This document shows, in pieces, positions 27,521 through 36,294 of a stretch of DNA of 64,000 bases (positions within the stretch are counted from its first letter, which is position 1; each line of letters begins with the position of its first letter). The stretch is from Chlorobiaceae bacterium (GTDB lineage: Bacteria > Bacteroidota > Chlorobiia > Chlorobiales > Chlorobiaceae). The stretch spans positions 19,126 to 83,125 of the forward strand of contig JAAXXR010000002.1 in assembly GCA_013334335.1 (NCBI GenBank). The letters run 5' to 3'. The notes beneath the pieces were generated by a model. It saw nothing but the letters and a program-made list of their open reading frames with translations. It was not told the DNA's origin and ran no database searches. The translations under genes were made by a program, and so were the position numbers.

Positions 27521-28615
27521 ATGAGATTCATTGACGAATACCGCGATCCTGAGCGAGCCAGGGCCCTGCTCGAAGAGATACGGCGCGTGGCGTCGAGGGA
27601 GTGGACCATCATGGAGATCTGCGGCGGCCAGACCCATTCGATCATGCGCAACGGCATCGACCAGCTCCTGCCGTCGAACATCCGGCTCGTGCACGGTCCC
27701 GGTTGCCCGGTCTGCGTCACGCCGCTCGAGACCATCGAGCGCGTCCTTGCCATTGCATCGCGACCGGGCGTCATCATCACGAGCTTCGGCGATATGCTTC
27801 GCGTACCCGGCAGCACGAAGGACCTGTTCATGGCAAGAAGCGAGGGAGCAGACGTCCGCATCGTCTTCTCGCCGCTCGAAGCACTGCAGATCGCGCGTGA
27901 CCATCCGGATCGTGAAGTCGTCTTCCTGGCGGTAGGTTTCGAGACCACTGCGCCAGCAAACGCTATGGCCATCCGGCAGGCGGCTCGCGAAGGGATCGGT
28001 AACTTCAGTGAACTGGTCAGCCAGGTGACGGTGCCTCCGGCCATGCGGGCCATCCTGTCGTCGCCCGGCAACAGGGTGCAGGGATTCCTGGCCGCAGGGC
28101 ACGTCTGCGCCATCATGGGTTGGGAGGAGTACGAGCCGGTTTCCGCCGAATTCGGGGTACCGGTCGTGCCGGCAGGTTTTGAGCCGGTGGATCTGCTCGC
28201 CGGTATCCTGACGGTTGTCGAAATGCTCGAGGCCGGAGCGTCGGGCGTGAAAAACGCTTACGGCCGGATCGTCACGCGCGAAGGGAACCCTGAAGCCATG
28301 CGCGTCATGAACGAGGTGTTCGAAGTTGCCGACCGCCCCTGGCGCGGCATCGGCGTCATCGCCAAGAGCGGCCTCGTGCTGCGTGATGCCTTCCACCGGT
28401 TCGATGCCGAAAAGCGTTTCGACGTGGGGCACATCGCCCCCCAGGAGTCGCCGCTCTGCCGGAGCGGCGAGGTGCTGCAGGGGCATCTGAAGCCATCGGA
28501 TTGTCCGGCCTTCGGCCGCGAATGCACGCCATTGACCCCGTTGGGCGCCACCATGGTCTCGTCGGAGGGAGCTTGCTCCGCCTATTTCAAGTATCACCGC
28601 AACGCAACCCTTTAG
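27521..28615 (+). CDS. hypD: HypD Fe-S scaffold for Fe(CN)2CO assembly
   Basis: A 364-residue Hyp[27 protein letters not shown] and [10 protein letters not shown] are diagnostic. The Cys residues of GPGCPVC and the C-terminal region (about residues 320-350) bind the 4Fe-4S cluster and the iron intermediate. Start and length are standard. hypC and hypE flank it tightly. Confidence 0.95.
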   Translation: MRFIDEYRDPERARALLEEIRRVASREWTIMEICGGQTHSIMRNGIDQLLPSNIRLVHGPGCPVCVTPLETIERVLAIASRPGVIITSFGDMLRVPGSTKDLFMARSEGADVRIVFSPLEALQIARDHPDREVVFLAVGFETTAPANAMAIRQAAREGIGNFSELVSQVTVPPAMRAILSSPGNRVQGFLAAGHVCAIMGWEEYEPVSAEFGVPVVPAGFEPVDLLAGILTVVEMLEAGASGVKNAYGRIVTREGNPEAMRVMNEVFEVADRPWRGIGVIAKSGLVLRDAFHRFDAEKRFDVGHIAPQESPLCRSGEVLQGHLKPSDCPAFGRECTPLTPLGATMVSSEGACSAYFKYHRNATL

Positions 28616-28617
28616 CC

Positions 28618-29655
28618 ATGCAACTCAGCTGTCCCGCCCCGATCCTCAGGCACGAAACCGTCCAGATGGCCCATGGAGCCGGAGGGCGGCTGTCTCAGGA
28701 ACTCACGGCACGGGTCTTCATGCCGCACCTGCGGAACCGCTTTCTCGACCAGCTCGACGACCAGGCGAAGTTCGATGTCGCCCCCGGCCGGATGGCCTTC
28801 TCCACCGATACCTACGTGGTCTCGCCCCTGTTCTTTCCCGGTGGCAATATCGGGGAGCTTGCCGTGAACGGCACGGTCAACGATCTGGCGGTCGGCGGCG
28901 CCGTTCCGCAGTACCTCAGCGTCGGTTTCGTGCTCGAGGAGGGGTTGCCGCTCGCCGAACTTGACACCATCGTGAAAAGCATGGCCGAGTCGGCACGAAA
29001 GGCCGGGGTAATGATCGTCGCAGGTGACACCAAGGTGGTGCAGAAGGGGCAGTGCGACAAAATATTCATCAACACCTCCGGGGTGGGTTATGTCCGGGAG
29101 GGGGTCGACATTTCCTGCCGCAACCTCTGTCCTGGGGATGCAGTCATCGTATCGGGAACGATCGGTGACCATGGCATGGCGGTCATGACCACCCGAGAGG
29201 GGCTCTCGTTCCAGAGCAGGATCGCAAGTGACACTGCCGCCCTGAACGGCCTCATCCATGCCGTGCTCGACGTAGTGCCCGGCGTGCATGCCATGCGCGA
29301 TCCCACCCGGGGTGGCGTCGCGGCGACGCTCAACGAACTGGCATCGTCGTCGTCCGTCGGCATCGAACTCGACGAAACTTCCATTCCGGTTCAGGATGCG
29401 GTGCGGGGCGCGGCTGAACTGCTCGGCATCGACCCGCTCACCGTCGCCAACGAAGGAAAGCTGCTGCTCATCCTGCCGGATGGCGTCGCCGCAACAGCGC
29501 TCTCCATCATGCATGCCCATGAATTTGGACATGACGCCGCGATCATCGGGCGGGTCGTGGAGGAGCATCCCGGCATGGTGGTCATGCGCACCCCCTTCGG
29601 CAGCCGTCGCATCGTTGAGATGCCGCTCGGCGAGCAGCTTCCGAGGATCTGCTGA
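28618..29655 (+). CDS. hypE: HypE carbamoyl dehydratase
   Basis: About 345 residues from the ATG at 28618 (MQLSCPAPILRHETVQMAHGAGGR), 2 bp after the hypD stop; the longer track frame overlaps hypD. PurM-like ATP-binding fold (STDTYVVSPLFFPGG, GDTKVV, DPTRGGVAATLNELA). The chain ends in PRIC, the C-terminal cysteine that receives the carbamoyl group and converts it to thiocyanate. Last gene of the hyp operon; a large palindrome follows. Confidence 0.95.
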   Translation: MQLSCPAPILRHETVQMAHGAGGRLSQELTARVFMPHLRNRFLDQLDDQAKFDVAPGRMAFSTDTYVVSPLFFPGGNIGELAVNGTVNDLAVGGAVPQYLSVGFVLEEGLPLAELDTIVKSMAESARKAGVMIVAGDTKVVQKGQCDKIFINTSGVGYVREGVDISCRNLCPGDAVIVSGTIGDHGMAVMTTREGLSFQSRIASDTAALNGLIHAVLDVVPGVHAMRDPTRGGVAATLNELASSSSVGIELDETSIPVQDAVRGAAELLGIDPLTVANEGKLLLILPDGVAATALSIMHAHEFGHDAAIIGRVVEEHPGMVVMRTPFGSRRIVEMPLGEQLPRIC

Positions 29656-29658
29656 AAA

Positions 29659-29720
29659 CTGGGGTCAGGCCTTGCAAAATTTGCATTTTTTAATGCAAAT
29701 TTTGCAAGGCCTGACCCCAG
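29659..29720. repeat. Perfect 29-bp inverted repeat after hypE (REP/MITE-like)
   Basis: Two 29-nt arms are exactly complementary around a 4-nt TTTT loop; the outer part reads CTGGGGTCAGGCCTTGCA and the inner part is AT-rich. It starts 3 bp after the hypE stop codon and lies between convergent hypE and modA. It could serve as a bidirectional terminator. A TGGGGTCAGGCCTTGCA-type sequence is, from memory, typical of dispersed palindromes mobilised by REP-associated (Y1) transposases; no transposase lies in this window. Confidence 0.85.
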
Positions 29721-29745
29721 GTGTTCACGTGCTGCTGTCGGCCTT

Positions 29746-30495
29746 TTATTTCAGTTCATATCCCCACTTTTTCAGGACGGCCTTCGCTTCGGCGCTGTTC
29801 AGATACTCGAAGAATCCGGTAACCTCCGGGTTGGAAGCGGCACGACTGGTGACACCCATGGTATAGGGCACCCTTGCGTAGAGCTCCTGCGGCACACGGA
29901 AGAGGATTTGCGCCTTTTTTGCCGTCATCGCCTCGGTCCTGTGGACGAACGATGCGTCGACCGTACCCGTTTCCGCGTACATAAGGCTTTCGAGGACGTC
30001 TTTGGCCAGCACAATCTTGCCTTCAAGAGCCTTTTCCATTCCGGCTTTACGAATCGCTTCCATGGCCATCTCTCCCGCAGGTGCGCTGCGCGGGTTTCCC
30101 ATGGCGATCTTGCTGGCCTTGGCCAGGGTGTCCATGGAATTGATGCCCGAAGCAGGGTCGCCGATGACGACGATGGAGTTCCAGGCGAACGGCGCGATCC
30201 TCGTGTTGTCGAGCAGGGTTTTGTCCCTCAGGTAGTAGGCCCATTTCTGATTCGCGGAGATGAAGAGGTCTGTCGGCGCACCGTTTTCGATCTGGGCAGC
30301 GAGCGCACCCGATGGTCCCCAGTTCCTGATGATGGTGATGCCCGGGTGCTTTTTTGCATAGGTGTCGGCCAGTTCATTGAGGACATCCTTCATGCCAGCC
30401 CCGGCTGACAGTCGGATCTCTCCGGCCATCGCACTTGTCGATATCACGGCCGCAAGAATGGCGGAGAGCAGCGTTTGCAAGGTTCGGTGCTTCAT
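29746..30495 (-). CDS. modA: Molybdate ABC transporter substrate-binding protein
   Basis: A 249-residue periplasmic protein with a signal peptide (LLSAILAAVISTSAMAGE). The ModA/Wtp fold is shown by LSAGAGMKDVLNELADTY, WGPSGALAAQIENGAPTDLF, VVIGDP and GNPRSAPAGEMAMEAI. It captures molybdate for nitrogenase FeMo-co synthesis. No modB or modC lies beside it, because hypE converges from the other side, so the permease must be encoded elsewhere. A 24-bp ModE-type operator lies 14 bp upstream of the start codon. Confidence 0.9.
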   Translation of the reverse strand: MKHRTLQTLLSAILAAVISTSAMAGEIRLSAGAGMKDVLNELADTYAKKHPGITIIRNWGPSGALAAQIENGAPTDLFISANQKWAYYLRDKTLLDNTRIAPFAWNSIVVIGDPASGINSMDTLAKASKIAMGNPRSAPAGEMAMEAIRKAGMEKALEGKIVLAKDVLESLMYAETGTVDASFVHRTEAMTAKKAQILFRVPQELYARVPYTMGVTSRAASNPEVTGFFEYLNSAEAKAVLKKWGYELK

Positions 30496-30508
30496 GGTCG
30501 ATAGATTA

Positions 30509-30532
30509 CGTTATAGTTATAAAGATATAGCG
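30509..30532 (-). promoter_or_regulatory. ModE operator upstream of modA
   Basis: CGTTATAG-TTATAAAG-ATATAGCG is an 8-8-8 imperfect palindrome that closely follows the known E. coli ModE site pattern (CGTTATAT-N8-ATATAACG type). It lies 14 bp upstream of the modA ATG, and modE itself is the next gene upstream. Binding of Mo-loaded ModE here would repress molybdate uptake. Confidence 0.75.
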
Positions 30533-30629
30533 ATTGGCGTGAAAATCAACAGATTCAAGGGACAAGGAGTCCGGGGAGCGAAAGGTCGAAGCCGGAGGGG
30601 CGGGCCACCCTTCAGGTATCATTTCCGGC

Positions 30630-31439
30630 TCAGTTCACCCCGATAATCACGCTCGAGGCTTTGAAAAGCGCGCAGGCGAAGTCCCCCTCTTTCAGGTCAA
30701 GCCGTTCCCGGCTGGTGTGGGTAATGATGGCAGAGATGATGTTTCCGCCGCCGATCTCGAGATCAACTTCGCTGCTGACCGGCCCGTCGATGACCCGCTG
30801 TACGTTGCCGCACATGATGTTGCGGGCGCTGAGGCTGGATCCTTGAAGATCCTTGCCGACCATGACCGAATTCGACTTGATGATAGCGTAGGCGCTCATG
30901 CCCGTTTTGAGTCCGAGGTTGTCCACGGCGCCGTTGGTGATGATCGAGGCGATATGCTGGCCTCCGGTCAGGGAGAGAATCACTTCGGCGTTGACCGCAC
31001 CTTTTTTCACCGCTTCGATTTTCCCCCCAAAAACATTGCGGGCGCTGATCCTCATGGAGATCCTTCGCAGGAAGCGGTAGAGGTCGCCGGTGTCCCCGAG
31101 ACGCTCCTCGAGGTTTTCGAGGAACTTGCGGTGCTCCTCCTGCACGACCCGGTACTGTTCGATCACCTGCCGTCCCTCGCGGGTCAGCACAGTGCCGCCG
31201 CCGCCCTTGCCTCCGGTCATTCGATCGACGAGGGGTTTTTCCGAGAGGTTGTTCATCATGTTCACCAGGTGCCAGGCGGTCTTGTAGCTGATTCCAATCT
31301 CCTTGGCGGCGCTGTTGATCGAACCCATCTCGTCGATTTTTTCAAGCAGGGCGATCCGGTCGCCTCCGAGAAACCGGTTCTGCGATTTCTGGAACCAGAT
31401 GGAACCCTCCAGTTCGATAGCGTCTTTTGTCCTGTTCAC
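30630..31439 (-). CDS. modE: ModE molybdate-responsive regulator
   Basis: About 269 residues if a GTG at 31439 is the start (NRTKDAIELEGSIWF). An ATG at 31490 is also possible; the track start at 31619 is too long. The N-terminal winged HTH is LysR-like (DEMGSINSAAKEIGISYKTA, MTGGKGGGGTVLT). It is followed by two Mop/TOBE molybdate-binding domains with the SARN signatures ISARNVFGGKI and LSARNIMCGNV. This is the full-length ModE architecture. It lies upstream of modA and the ModE operator. Confidence 0.9.
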   Translation of the reverse strand: MNRTKDAIELEGSIWFQKSQNRFLGGDRIALLEKIDEMGSINSAAKEIGISYKTAWHLVNMMNNLSEKPLVDRMTGGKGGGGTVLTREGRQVIEQYRVVQEEHRKFLENLEERLGDTGDLYRFLRRISMRISARNVFGGKIEAVKKGAVNAEVILSLTGGQHIASIITNGAVDNLGLKTGMSAYAIIKSNSVMVGKDLQGSSLSARNIMCGNVQRVIDGPVSSEVDLEIGGGNIISAIITHTSRERLDLKEGDFACALFKASSVIIGVN

Positions 31440-31694
31440 GATGTGGCGTTGATTATTGTAAGGTCTTCTTCCATGCAATATAGGTCCCATGGAGATAAAA
31501 TCCCGACGGCGGAGAACCGCCGGGAAGGTGTAACGGAGAAAGAACAGGTACGTCAGGAGAACAATGGGTCGGAGAGGATGCGATTCGTAGCGTTGGCAAC
31601 ATGATGACGATACGTGCAATCACGACACGGTCGTTCATGAGGGATTGGCGTACAACGGTTTTCGATATGTAAATCAGGTTATAGCGAATCGTCA

Positions 31695-31738
31695 GAAAAA
31701 AGTGCTGTCCTCCGTCTCCAGTTACGGAGGACAGCACT
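31695..31738 (-). terminator. Intrinsic terminator of the nif operon
   Basis: Minus strand: a perfect 15-bp stem (AGTGCTGTCCTCCGT and its complement, 8-nt loop) followed by TTTTTT. It lies 15 bp after the stop codon of the ferredoxin gene, marking the operon end. Confidence 0.93.
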
Positions 31739-31752
31739 GTCGGAGAGGCGGG

Positions 31753-32061
31753 TCAGTTGATCAGATGATCCTCACAGGCCTCGCCCTCCTCAAGGGCATC
31801 GAGAATCTCGTCAACCTTCTCCTCGCTGTCGATTTCGCCATACCAGAAATTTTCGGGGTAGACGACCACGATCGGGCCCTTTTCACAGAGGTTCAGGCAG
31901 GCGGTCGCCGAGACGGCGACGTCGCTCATGCCCCGGTCGGAAAGCTCGCTTTCGAGGTAGGGGATCAGGCCGAGCGCCTCTTTTTTGTGGCAGATGCCCT
32001 GGGGAGCACCCTGCGCCCTGAAGCTGGCGCAGACAAAGATGTGGTGTTTCGGTTTGTCCAT
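31753..32061 (-). CDS. Thioredoxin-fold [2Fe-2S] ferredoxin of the nif operon
   Basis: A 102-residue protein of the Shethna-type/2Fe-2S thioredoxin-like ferredoxin family. The cluster cysteines are seen in VCASFRAQGAPQGIC (residues 11 and 24) and ACLNLCEKGP (about 55 and 59). An acidic C-terminus follows (DEILDALEEGEACEDH). Similar ferredoxins accompany nif genes in several diazotrophs and are thought to supply electrons to, or protect, nitrogenase. It lies 141 bp after nifB, with two hairpins in between. Confidence 0.88.
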   Translation of the reverse strand: MDKPKHHIFVCASFRAQGAPQGICHKKEALGLIPYLESELSDRGMSDVAVSATACLNLCEKGPIVVVYPENFWYGEIDSEEKVDEILDALEEGEACEDHLIN

Positions 32062-32109
32062 GATGATGTCGTGTTGTTGTTTATGGTTAGTTTTGTAGTC
32101 CCATGTTCA

Positions 32110-32181
32110 GCAGGGTTTCAACCCTGCGGACATTGAAATAGTTACATTTTCCTGTGTTGCCCCGGGCTCCAGCCCCGGGGG
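32110..32181. repeat. Two hairpins in the nifB-ferredoxin gap
   Basis: GCAGGGTT-TC-AACCCTGC (8-bp stem) and, 32 bp on, CCCCGGGCT-CC-AGCCCCGGGG (with one bulged base). They resemble the GC-rich palindromes at 21527-21596. They may stabilise or attenuate the nif mRNA before the ferredoxin gene. Confidence 0.55.
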
Positions 32182-32202
32182 GATCAGGCCGACCTCGATT
32201 TT

Positions 32203-33477
32203 TTATCCGCACCCATTTCCTGTTCCACTGCACCCCGACTTGCAGGCGTGGATCTGGCTGCTCTTCATCAGATGCTTCAGGTTCTGGCCGGTGAAGACCC
32301 CGTAGACCGCCTCCTCGATCACCCCTTCAAGCGACATGACGTCGATACCCCTTGCGGTGAGCACGTTTTTCGGTGAGTCGCCAGCGCTGTTGACGAGCAG
32401 GGCCCGGCAGTCAGAGAGCCGTTCAGCCAGCGCTTCCCAGCGATCCTTTCCTCCACCCGGAGGCGGTGCCTGGCGGGAATCGACCAGTTTGCAACTTTTG
32501 TTCACTTCGTCGAGCGCGTACACCAGGAAGCGGTCGGCTTCTCCAAGATGCTGGTTGATAAGCACCCCTTCGATGCTTCCGACAGCGATGAAGGGCCGGT
32601 ACTCATCCGGATTTTTCGGCAGGCGCGACGCTTCGGCCATTTTTTCCATGATCTCTTCGCTGTTGATCTCACCGATGATGCCGACCGCGTCGGCGCGGCA
32701 GCGGGCGCAATGCTTCATCTGGGGCAGCAGCTTGCCGGCCTCCTCCTGGATCTCCTGCACCATGGCCGGTTCCGGTTCGGGGATGTTCTCGAACACGGTT
32801 TCGGTCGTGTTGTAGTAGGGCAGGGCGTTCAGGATGTCCGCACCCATAGCGGCGACCTGACGGGCCACCTCGATTACGTGCGAGTCGTTGACGCCGGGGA
32901 TGATGATCGAGTTGACCTTGGCGGTCACACCGAGCCTCTTGAGCTTCTGCAGCGCCGCGAGCTGGTTTTCAAGCAACAGCTGTGCGCCCTGAAGGTCGCG
33001 GTACATGCGCTTCTGGTAACGCACCCATGCATAGATCTCGGCACCGATCTGGGGGTCGATGGCGTTGATGGTCAGCGTCACATGGCTCACCTGGAGATCG
33101 GCCAGTTCGTCGATGTAGGGCAGTACGTCGAGGCCGTTGGTCGCGACGCAGAGCAGCATCTCCGGGTAGTGTTCCCTGACGAGGCGCAGGGTCTCCATCG
33201 TCTCCTCCGGGTTGGCGAAGGGGTCGCCTGGGCCCGCGATGCCTACGACCGAGATGTTCGGGGAAAGCTTCAGGGCGCTGTCGAGGTAGTGCAGTGCCTG
33301 CTTCGGAGAGAGTACCTTGCTGGTCACGCCAGGGCGGTTCTCGTTCATGCAGTCGAACTTGCGATTGCAGTAGTTGCACTGGATGTTGCATTTCGGCGCC
33401 ACCGGCAGATGGATTCGTCCGAACTTGTGCCTCGACGTGTCGTTGAAACAGGGATGGTTTGCGATGTTCAGTGTCAT
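32203..33477 (-). CDS. nifB: NifB, radical-SAM FeMo-co core synthase
   Basis: A 424-residue protein. The radical-SAM motif CNIQCNYC follows the conserved HPCFNDTSRHKFGRIHLPVAP. CARCRADAVG gives further cluster cysteines. The C-terminal third (about residues 305-424) is a NifX/NafY-like domain (FIAVGSIEGVLINQHLGEA). NifB makes NifB-co, the 8Fe-9S-C precursor of the nitrogenase cofactor. The fused C-terminal domain may replace a separate nifX, which is absent here. Confidence 0.96.
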   Translation of the reverse strand: MTLNIANHPCFNDTSRHKFGRIHLPVAPKCNIQCNYCNRKFDCMNENRPGVTSKVLSPKQALHYLDSALKLSPNISVVGIAGPGDPFANPEETMETLRLVREHYPEMLLCVATNGLDVLPYIDELADLQVSHVTLTINAIDPQIGAEIYAWVRYQKRMYRDLQGAQLLLENQLAALQKLKRLGVTAKVNSIIIPGVNDSHVIEVARQVAAMGADILNALPYYNTTETVFENIPEPEPAMVQEIQEEAGKLLPQMKHCARCRADAVGIIGEINSEEIMEKMAEASRLPKNPDEYRPFIAVGSIEGVLINQHLGEADRFLVYALDEVNKSCKLVDSRQAPPPGGGKDRWEALAERLSDCRALLVNSAGDSPKNVLTARGIDVMSLEGVIEEAVYGVFTGQNLKHLMKSSQIHACKSGCSGTGNGCG

Positions 33478-33491
33478 GATGATGTTCTCCC

Positions 33492-34853
33492 TTACATATA
33501 GGTGTAGCCGATGTGCGATGAGTTCTGACGTTGTTCGATGACCGTGTTGACAATGCGGTCGAACAGCTCCTGGGTCCCGCGATAGCCGAGATGGTGCAGG
33601 CGCTGGCCTCCGAAACGGTCGTGGATCGGAAAGCCTATCCTGACGAGCGGGAGTTCGTGTTTTTTCGACATGGTGAATCCCTTGCTGTTGCCGATCAGGA
33701 AGTCGGGTTTCAGCGTTTCGGCTTCGTTTTCTATGTCCACGAAGTCCACGCCCTCTCGAGTCGTGATGCCCAGTTCATCCATCCCGGGAATGCGTTCAAG
33801 CAGGCGTTTTTTCATCTGTCCGCTCTTGCCTCCCGAAGCGCACAGGACCGGCACGACGCCGATTTCGTGCAGGAACGCAGCCATGGAGATGACCAGGTCC
33901 TCTTCGCCATACACGATCACCCTTCTGCCGAATACGTACTTGTGGCCGTCGGAATAGGCGTCAACCAGGCGGCGGCGTTCGTCCAGGTGCTTTTCAGGCA
34001 TTGGCGTGCCGCTCAGCCGTTCGAGCGTGGCGAAGAACTCGTCGGTGGCCTTGATGCCGATGGGCAGGGCCATGCTGTGGCGAGGCACGCCGAATTTCTC
34101 TTCGAGGTATCCGGCTGCGGACTTCGCAGCTTCAAGGGTCGAGCCGAACTCGATGCTGGCTGTGGCGCTTCCGGTGCTCGAAATGGCACTGGTCGTGGTG
34201 CCTCCGGGCGGAATCGTGTGGTACTCGGCCCATGGTCCGCCGTCGAGCGTCTGGGAGTAGTCGGGAAGGAGCACGAAGGGAATCCCGAAGTCGCCCATGA
34301 TCTCTTTCATATACCGGATGTCCGACGGGGAGATCATGCCGGGGAACAGGTTCACGACATCGCTCTTCGGACCCTTTTCGGCCAGCGTTTTCACGGTCGC
34401 CCTCACGGCTGCGTGGAAGCCCTCCATATGGCTGCCCTGATAGCTCGGCGTGGAAGCGAAGATCATGATCGGCAGGGGAGCGTCGCCCATGATTGCCCGG
34501 TACTCTTTCAGGATCATCGGAACGTCGTCGCCGATGGTCTCGGACAGGCAGGTCGTGGCGATGCCGATCACCGCCGGCTTGTACTGCTGCGTCACGTTTT
34601 TCAGGCCGAGCTTCAGGTTGTGGCTGCCGCCGAACACGGCGGTCTCTTCATTGAAGTTCGACGAGGCGATGTCGATTGGCTCCTTGTAGTGGCTGATCAG
34701 GTAGCGGCGGATGTAGGTCGCACACCCCTGTGAACCATGCAGGAAGGGCACGGAGTTCTCGATGCCCCTGAAGGCCAGGCATGCGCCCAGCGGATTGCAG
34801 AGCTTGCAGGCGTTCTGTGTCGCCGTTTTGGCTGTCGTCTTCATGGTCGTCAT
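33492..34853 (-). CDS. nifN: NifN, FeMo-co scaffold subunit
   Basis: About 453 residues from the ATG at 34853, which overlaps the nifE stop as ATGA; the track start at 34886 would overlap more. NifN is the beta subunit of the NifEN scaffold (NACKLCNPLGACLAFRGIE, LHGSQGCATYIRRYLISHY, SSNFNEETAVFGG). NifEN converts NifB-co into FeMo-co, with Mo and homocitrate. It lies 14 bp upstream of nifB. Confidence 0.94.
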   Translation of the reverse strand: MTTMKTTAKTATQNACKLCNPLGACLAFRGIENSVPFLHGSQGCATYIRRYLISHYKEPIDIASSNFNEETAVFGGSHNLKLGLKNVTQQYKPAVIGIATTCLSETIGDDVPMILKEYRAIMGDAPLPIMIFASTPSYQGSHMEGFHAAVRATVKTLAEKGPKSDVVNLFPGMISPSDIRYMKEIMGDFGIPFVLLPDYSQTLDGGPWAEYHTIPPGGTTTSAISSTGSATASIEFGSTLEAAKSAAGYLEEKFGVPRHSMALPIGIKATDEFFATLERLSGTPMPEKHLDERRRLVDAYSDGHKYVFGRRVIVYGEEDLVISMAAFLHEIGVVPVLCASGGKSGQMKKRLLERIPGMDELGITTREGVDFVDIENEAETLKPDFLIGNSKGFTMSKKHELPLVRIGFPIHDRFGGQRLHHLGYRGTQELFDRIVNTVIEQRQNSSHIGYTYM

Positions 34854-36217
34854 TTCAAGCCTCCTTTTCTTGGAGCGAACTGCCACACGGGGCTCATCAC
34901 CGATTCATAAACCTCTTTTGCGAAATTGTACATGCCGACAAATCCAGCCAGGGGAATCTTGCGCTCATGGTTGTGGTCGCAGAATCCGACGCCGAGCTTG
35001 AAGGCGATCGGACGTTCCTTGACGCCTCCGATGAGCAGGTCGGCCTCCTTTTCGAGGATGAACTTCGAGAGTTCGACCGGATTCGAGTCGTCGACGATCA
35101 CCGTGCCTTCGTCGCACATCTCCTTCAGGCGGCTGTAGTCATCCTTGTTTCCCGTCTGCGAACCTGCGAGCACCACCGACATGCCGATCGTGCGAAGGGC
35201 CTTGATGAGCGAGAAGGTCTTGAAGGCGCCACCCACGTAAATCGCGGCTTTCTTGCCGGTGAGTGCGGCCTTGAACTTCTGCATCTCCGGATAGTATTGC
35301 CGGATCTCGTCGCGTACGATCTCCTTGGCCTTCTCCATGATCTCCGGTCGGTCGGGGAAGAGCTGTGCCACGTCGTAGAGCGACTTGGACATATCCTCGA
35401 AGCCGAAGTAGGAGACGCGGATGAACGGGATACCGTATTTCTCCTCCATATCCTTGGCCAGGGAGGTCATCGAACCGGAGCACTGCACCACGTTCAGGCT
35501 CGCGCCGTGCGAGCGCCTGATGGCGTCAATCCTGCCGTCGCCGGTCATGGTCGCCACCACCTCGATGCCCATTCTTTCGTAATATTCCCGGATGATCCAG
35601 GCTTCCCCTGCGAGGTTGAACTCGCCGAGGATGTTGATACTGTATTTGCTGATCCCCTCGGTCGAACCGGTGCCGATCAGCGTCATGAGGGCCGAGCAGG
35701 CGGCCTTGTAGCCATCCTTTTTGGTACCCTTGAATCCTTCGGAATGCACCGGCATGACCGGGATCCCTTTTTCTTTGGCAACTTTTTTACATACTGCGTC
35801 GATATCGTCGCCGATCAGGCCGATGATGCAGGTCGAGTAGATGAACGCTGCGTTTGGCTGGTACTGGTCGATCAGCTCGATGAGCGAGCGGTAGAGCTTC
35901 TTCTCCCCGCCGTAGATCACGTCCATCTCCTGGAGGTCGGTCGAAAAGCTGAGCCGGTGGAGTTCCGGTCCTGACGACACGGCTCCGCGGATGTCCCAGG
36001 TGTAGGCGGCGCAGCCGATAGGGCCATGGACGATATGGATGGCGTCGGCAACCGGATAGAGCACCACACGGGAACCGCAGAAGACGCAGGCCCGCTGGCT
36101 GACCGAACCCGACAGGCTCGTCGTGTCGCAGGCGATGTCTACCTCTGCGCCACCCTGCCGCTTTTCGTAGACCTGTTTTTCCCTTCCCTCGAGAAGGCTG
36201 ATGTTCTGCGTATCCAT
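34850..36217 (-). CDS. nifE: NifE, FeMo-co scaffold subunit
   Basis: A 455-residue alpha subunit of the NifEN scaffold, homologous to NifD. RACVFCGSRVVLYPVADAIH, HGPIGCAAYTWDIRG and CIIGLIGDDIDAVCK carry the cluster cysteines. It is separated from nifK by about 77 bp with a hairpin and overlaps nifN by 4 bp. Confidence 0.95.
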   Translation of the reverse strand: MDTQNISLLEGREKQVYEKRQGGAEVDIACDTTSLSGSVSQRACVFCGSRVVLYPVADAIHIVHGPIGCAAYTWDIRGAVSSGPELHRLSFSTDLQEMDVIYGGEKKLYRSLIELIDQYQPNAAFIYSTCIIGLIGDDIDAVCKKVAKEKGIPVMPVHSEGFKGTKKDGYKAACSALMTLIGTGSTEGISKYSINILGEFNLAGEAWIIREYYERMGIEVVATMTGDGRIDAIRRSHGASLNVVQCSGSMTSLAKDMEEKYGIPFIRVSYFGFEDMSKSLYDVAQLFPDRPEIMEKAKEIVRDEIRQYYPEMQKFKAALTGKKAAIYVGGAFKTFSLIKALRTIGMSVVLAGSQTGNKDDYSRLKEMCDEGTVIVDDSNPVELSKFILEKEADLLIGGVKERPIAFKLGVGFCDHNHERKIPLAGFVGMYNFAKEVYESVMSPVWQFAPRKGGLK

Positions 36218-36238
36218 TATTGCCGTCCGTTATCGGAT

Positions 36239-36259
36239 TCCCCCGGCATGACCGGGGGG
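36239..36259. other. Hairpin between nifK and nifE
   Basis: CCCCCGG-CATGA-CCGGGGG (7-bp perfect stem, extendable by G-T) lies between the structural genes nifHDK and the scaffold genes nifEN. It lacks a T-run. It probably protects the 3' end of the nifHDK mRNA or lowers read-through, giving more nitrogenase than scaffold (inference). Confidence 0.55.
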
Positions 36260-36294
36260 TCCGGTTGATCAATACTGCTGTTTCGTGTACGGTT

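Noticed and set aside
23637-29655. Hydrogenase structural genes near hyp
   Set aside because: All six genes are maturation factors; no NiFe large- or small-subunit motifs are present in the window.
33531-34733. 400-residue plus-strand ORF
   Set aside because: Antisense of nifN, with no recognisable motifs.
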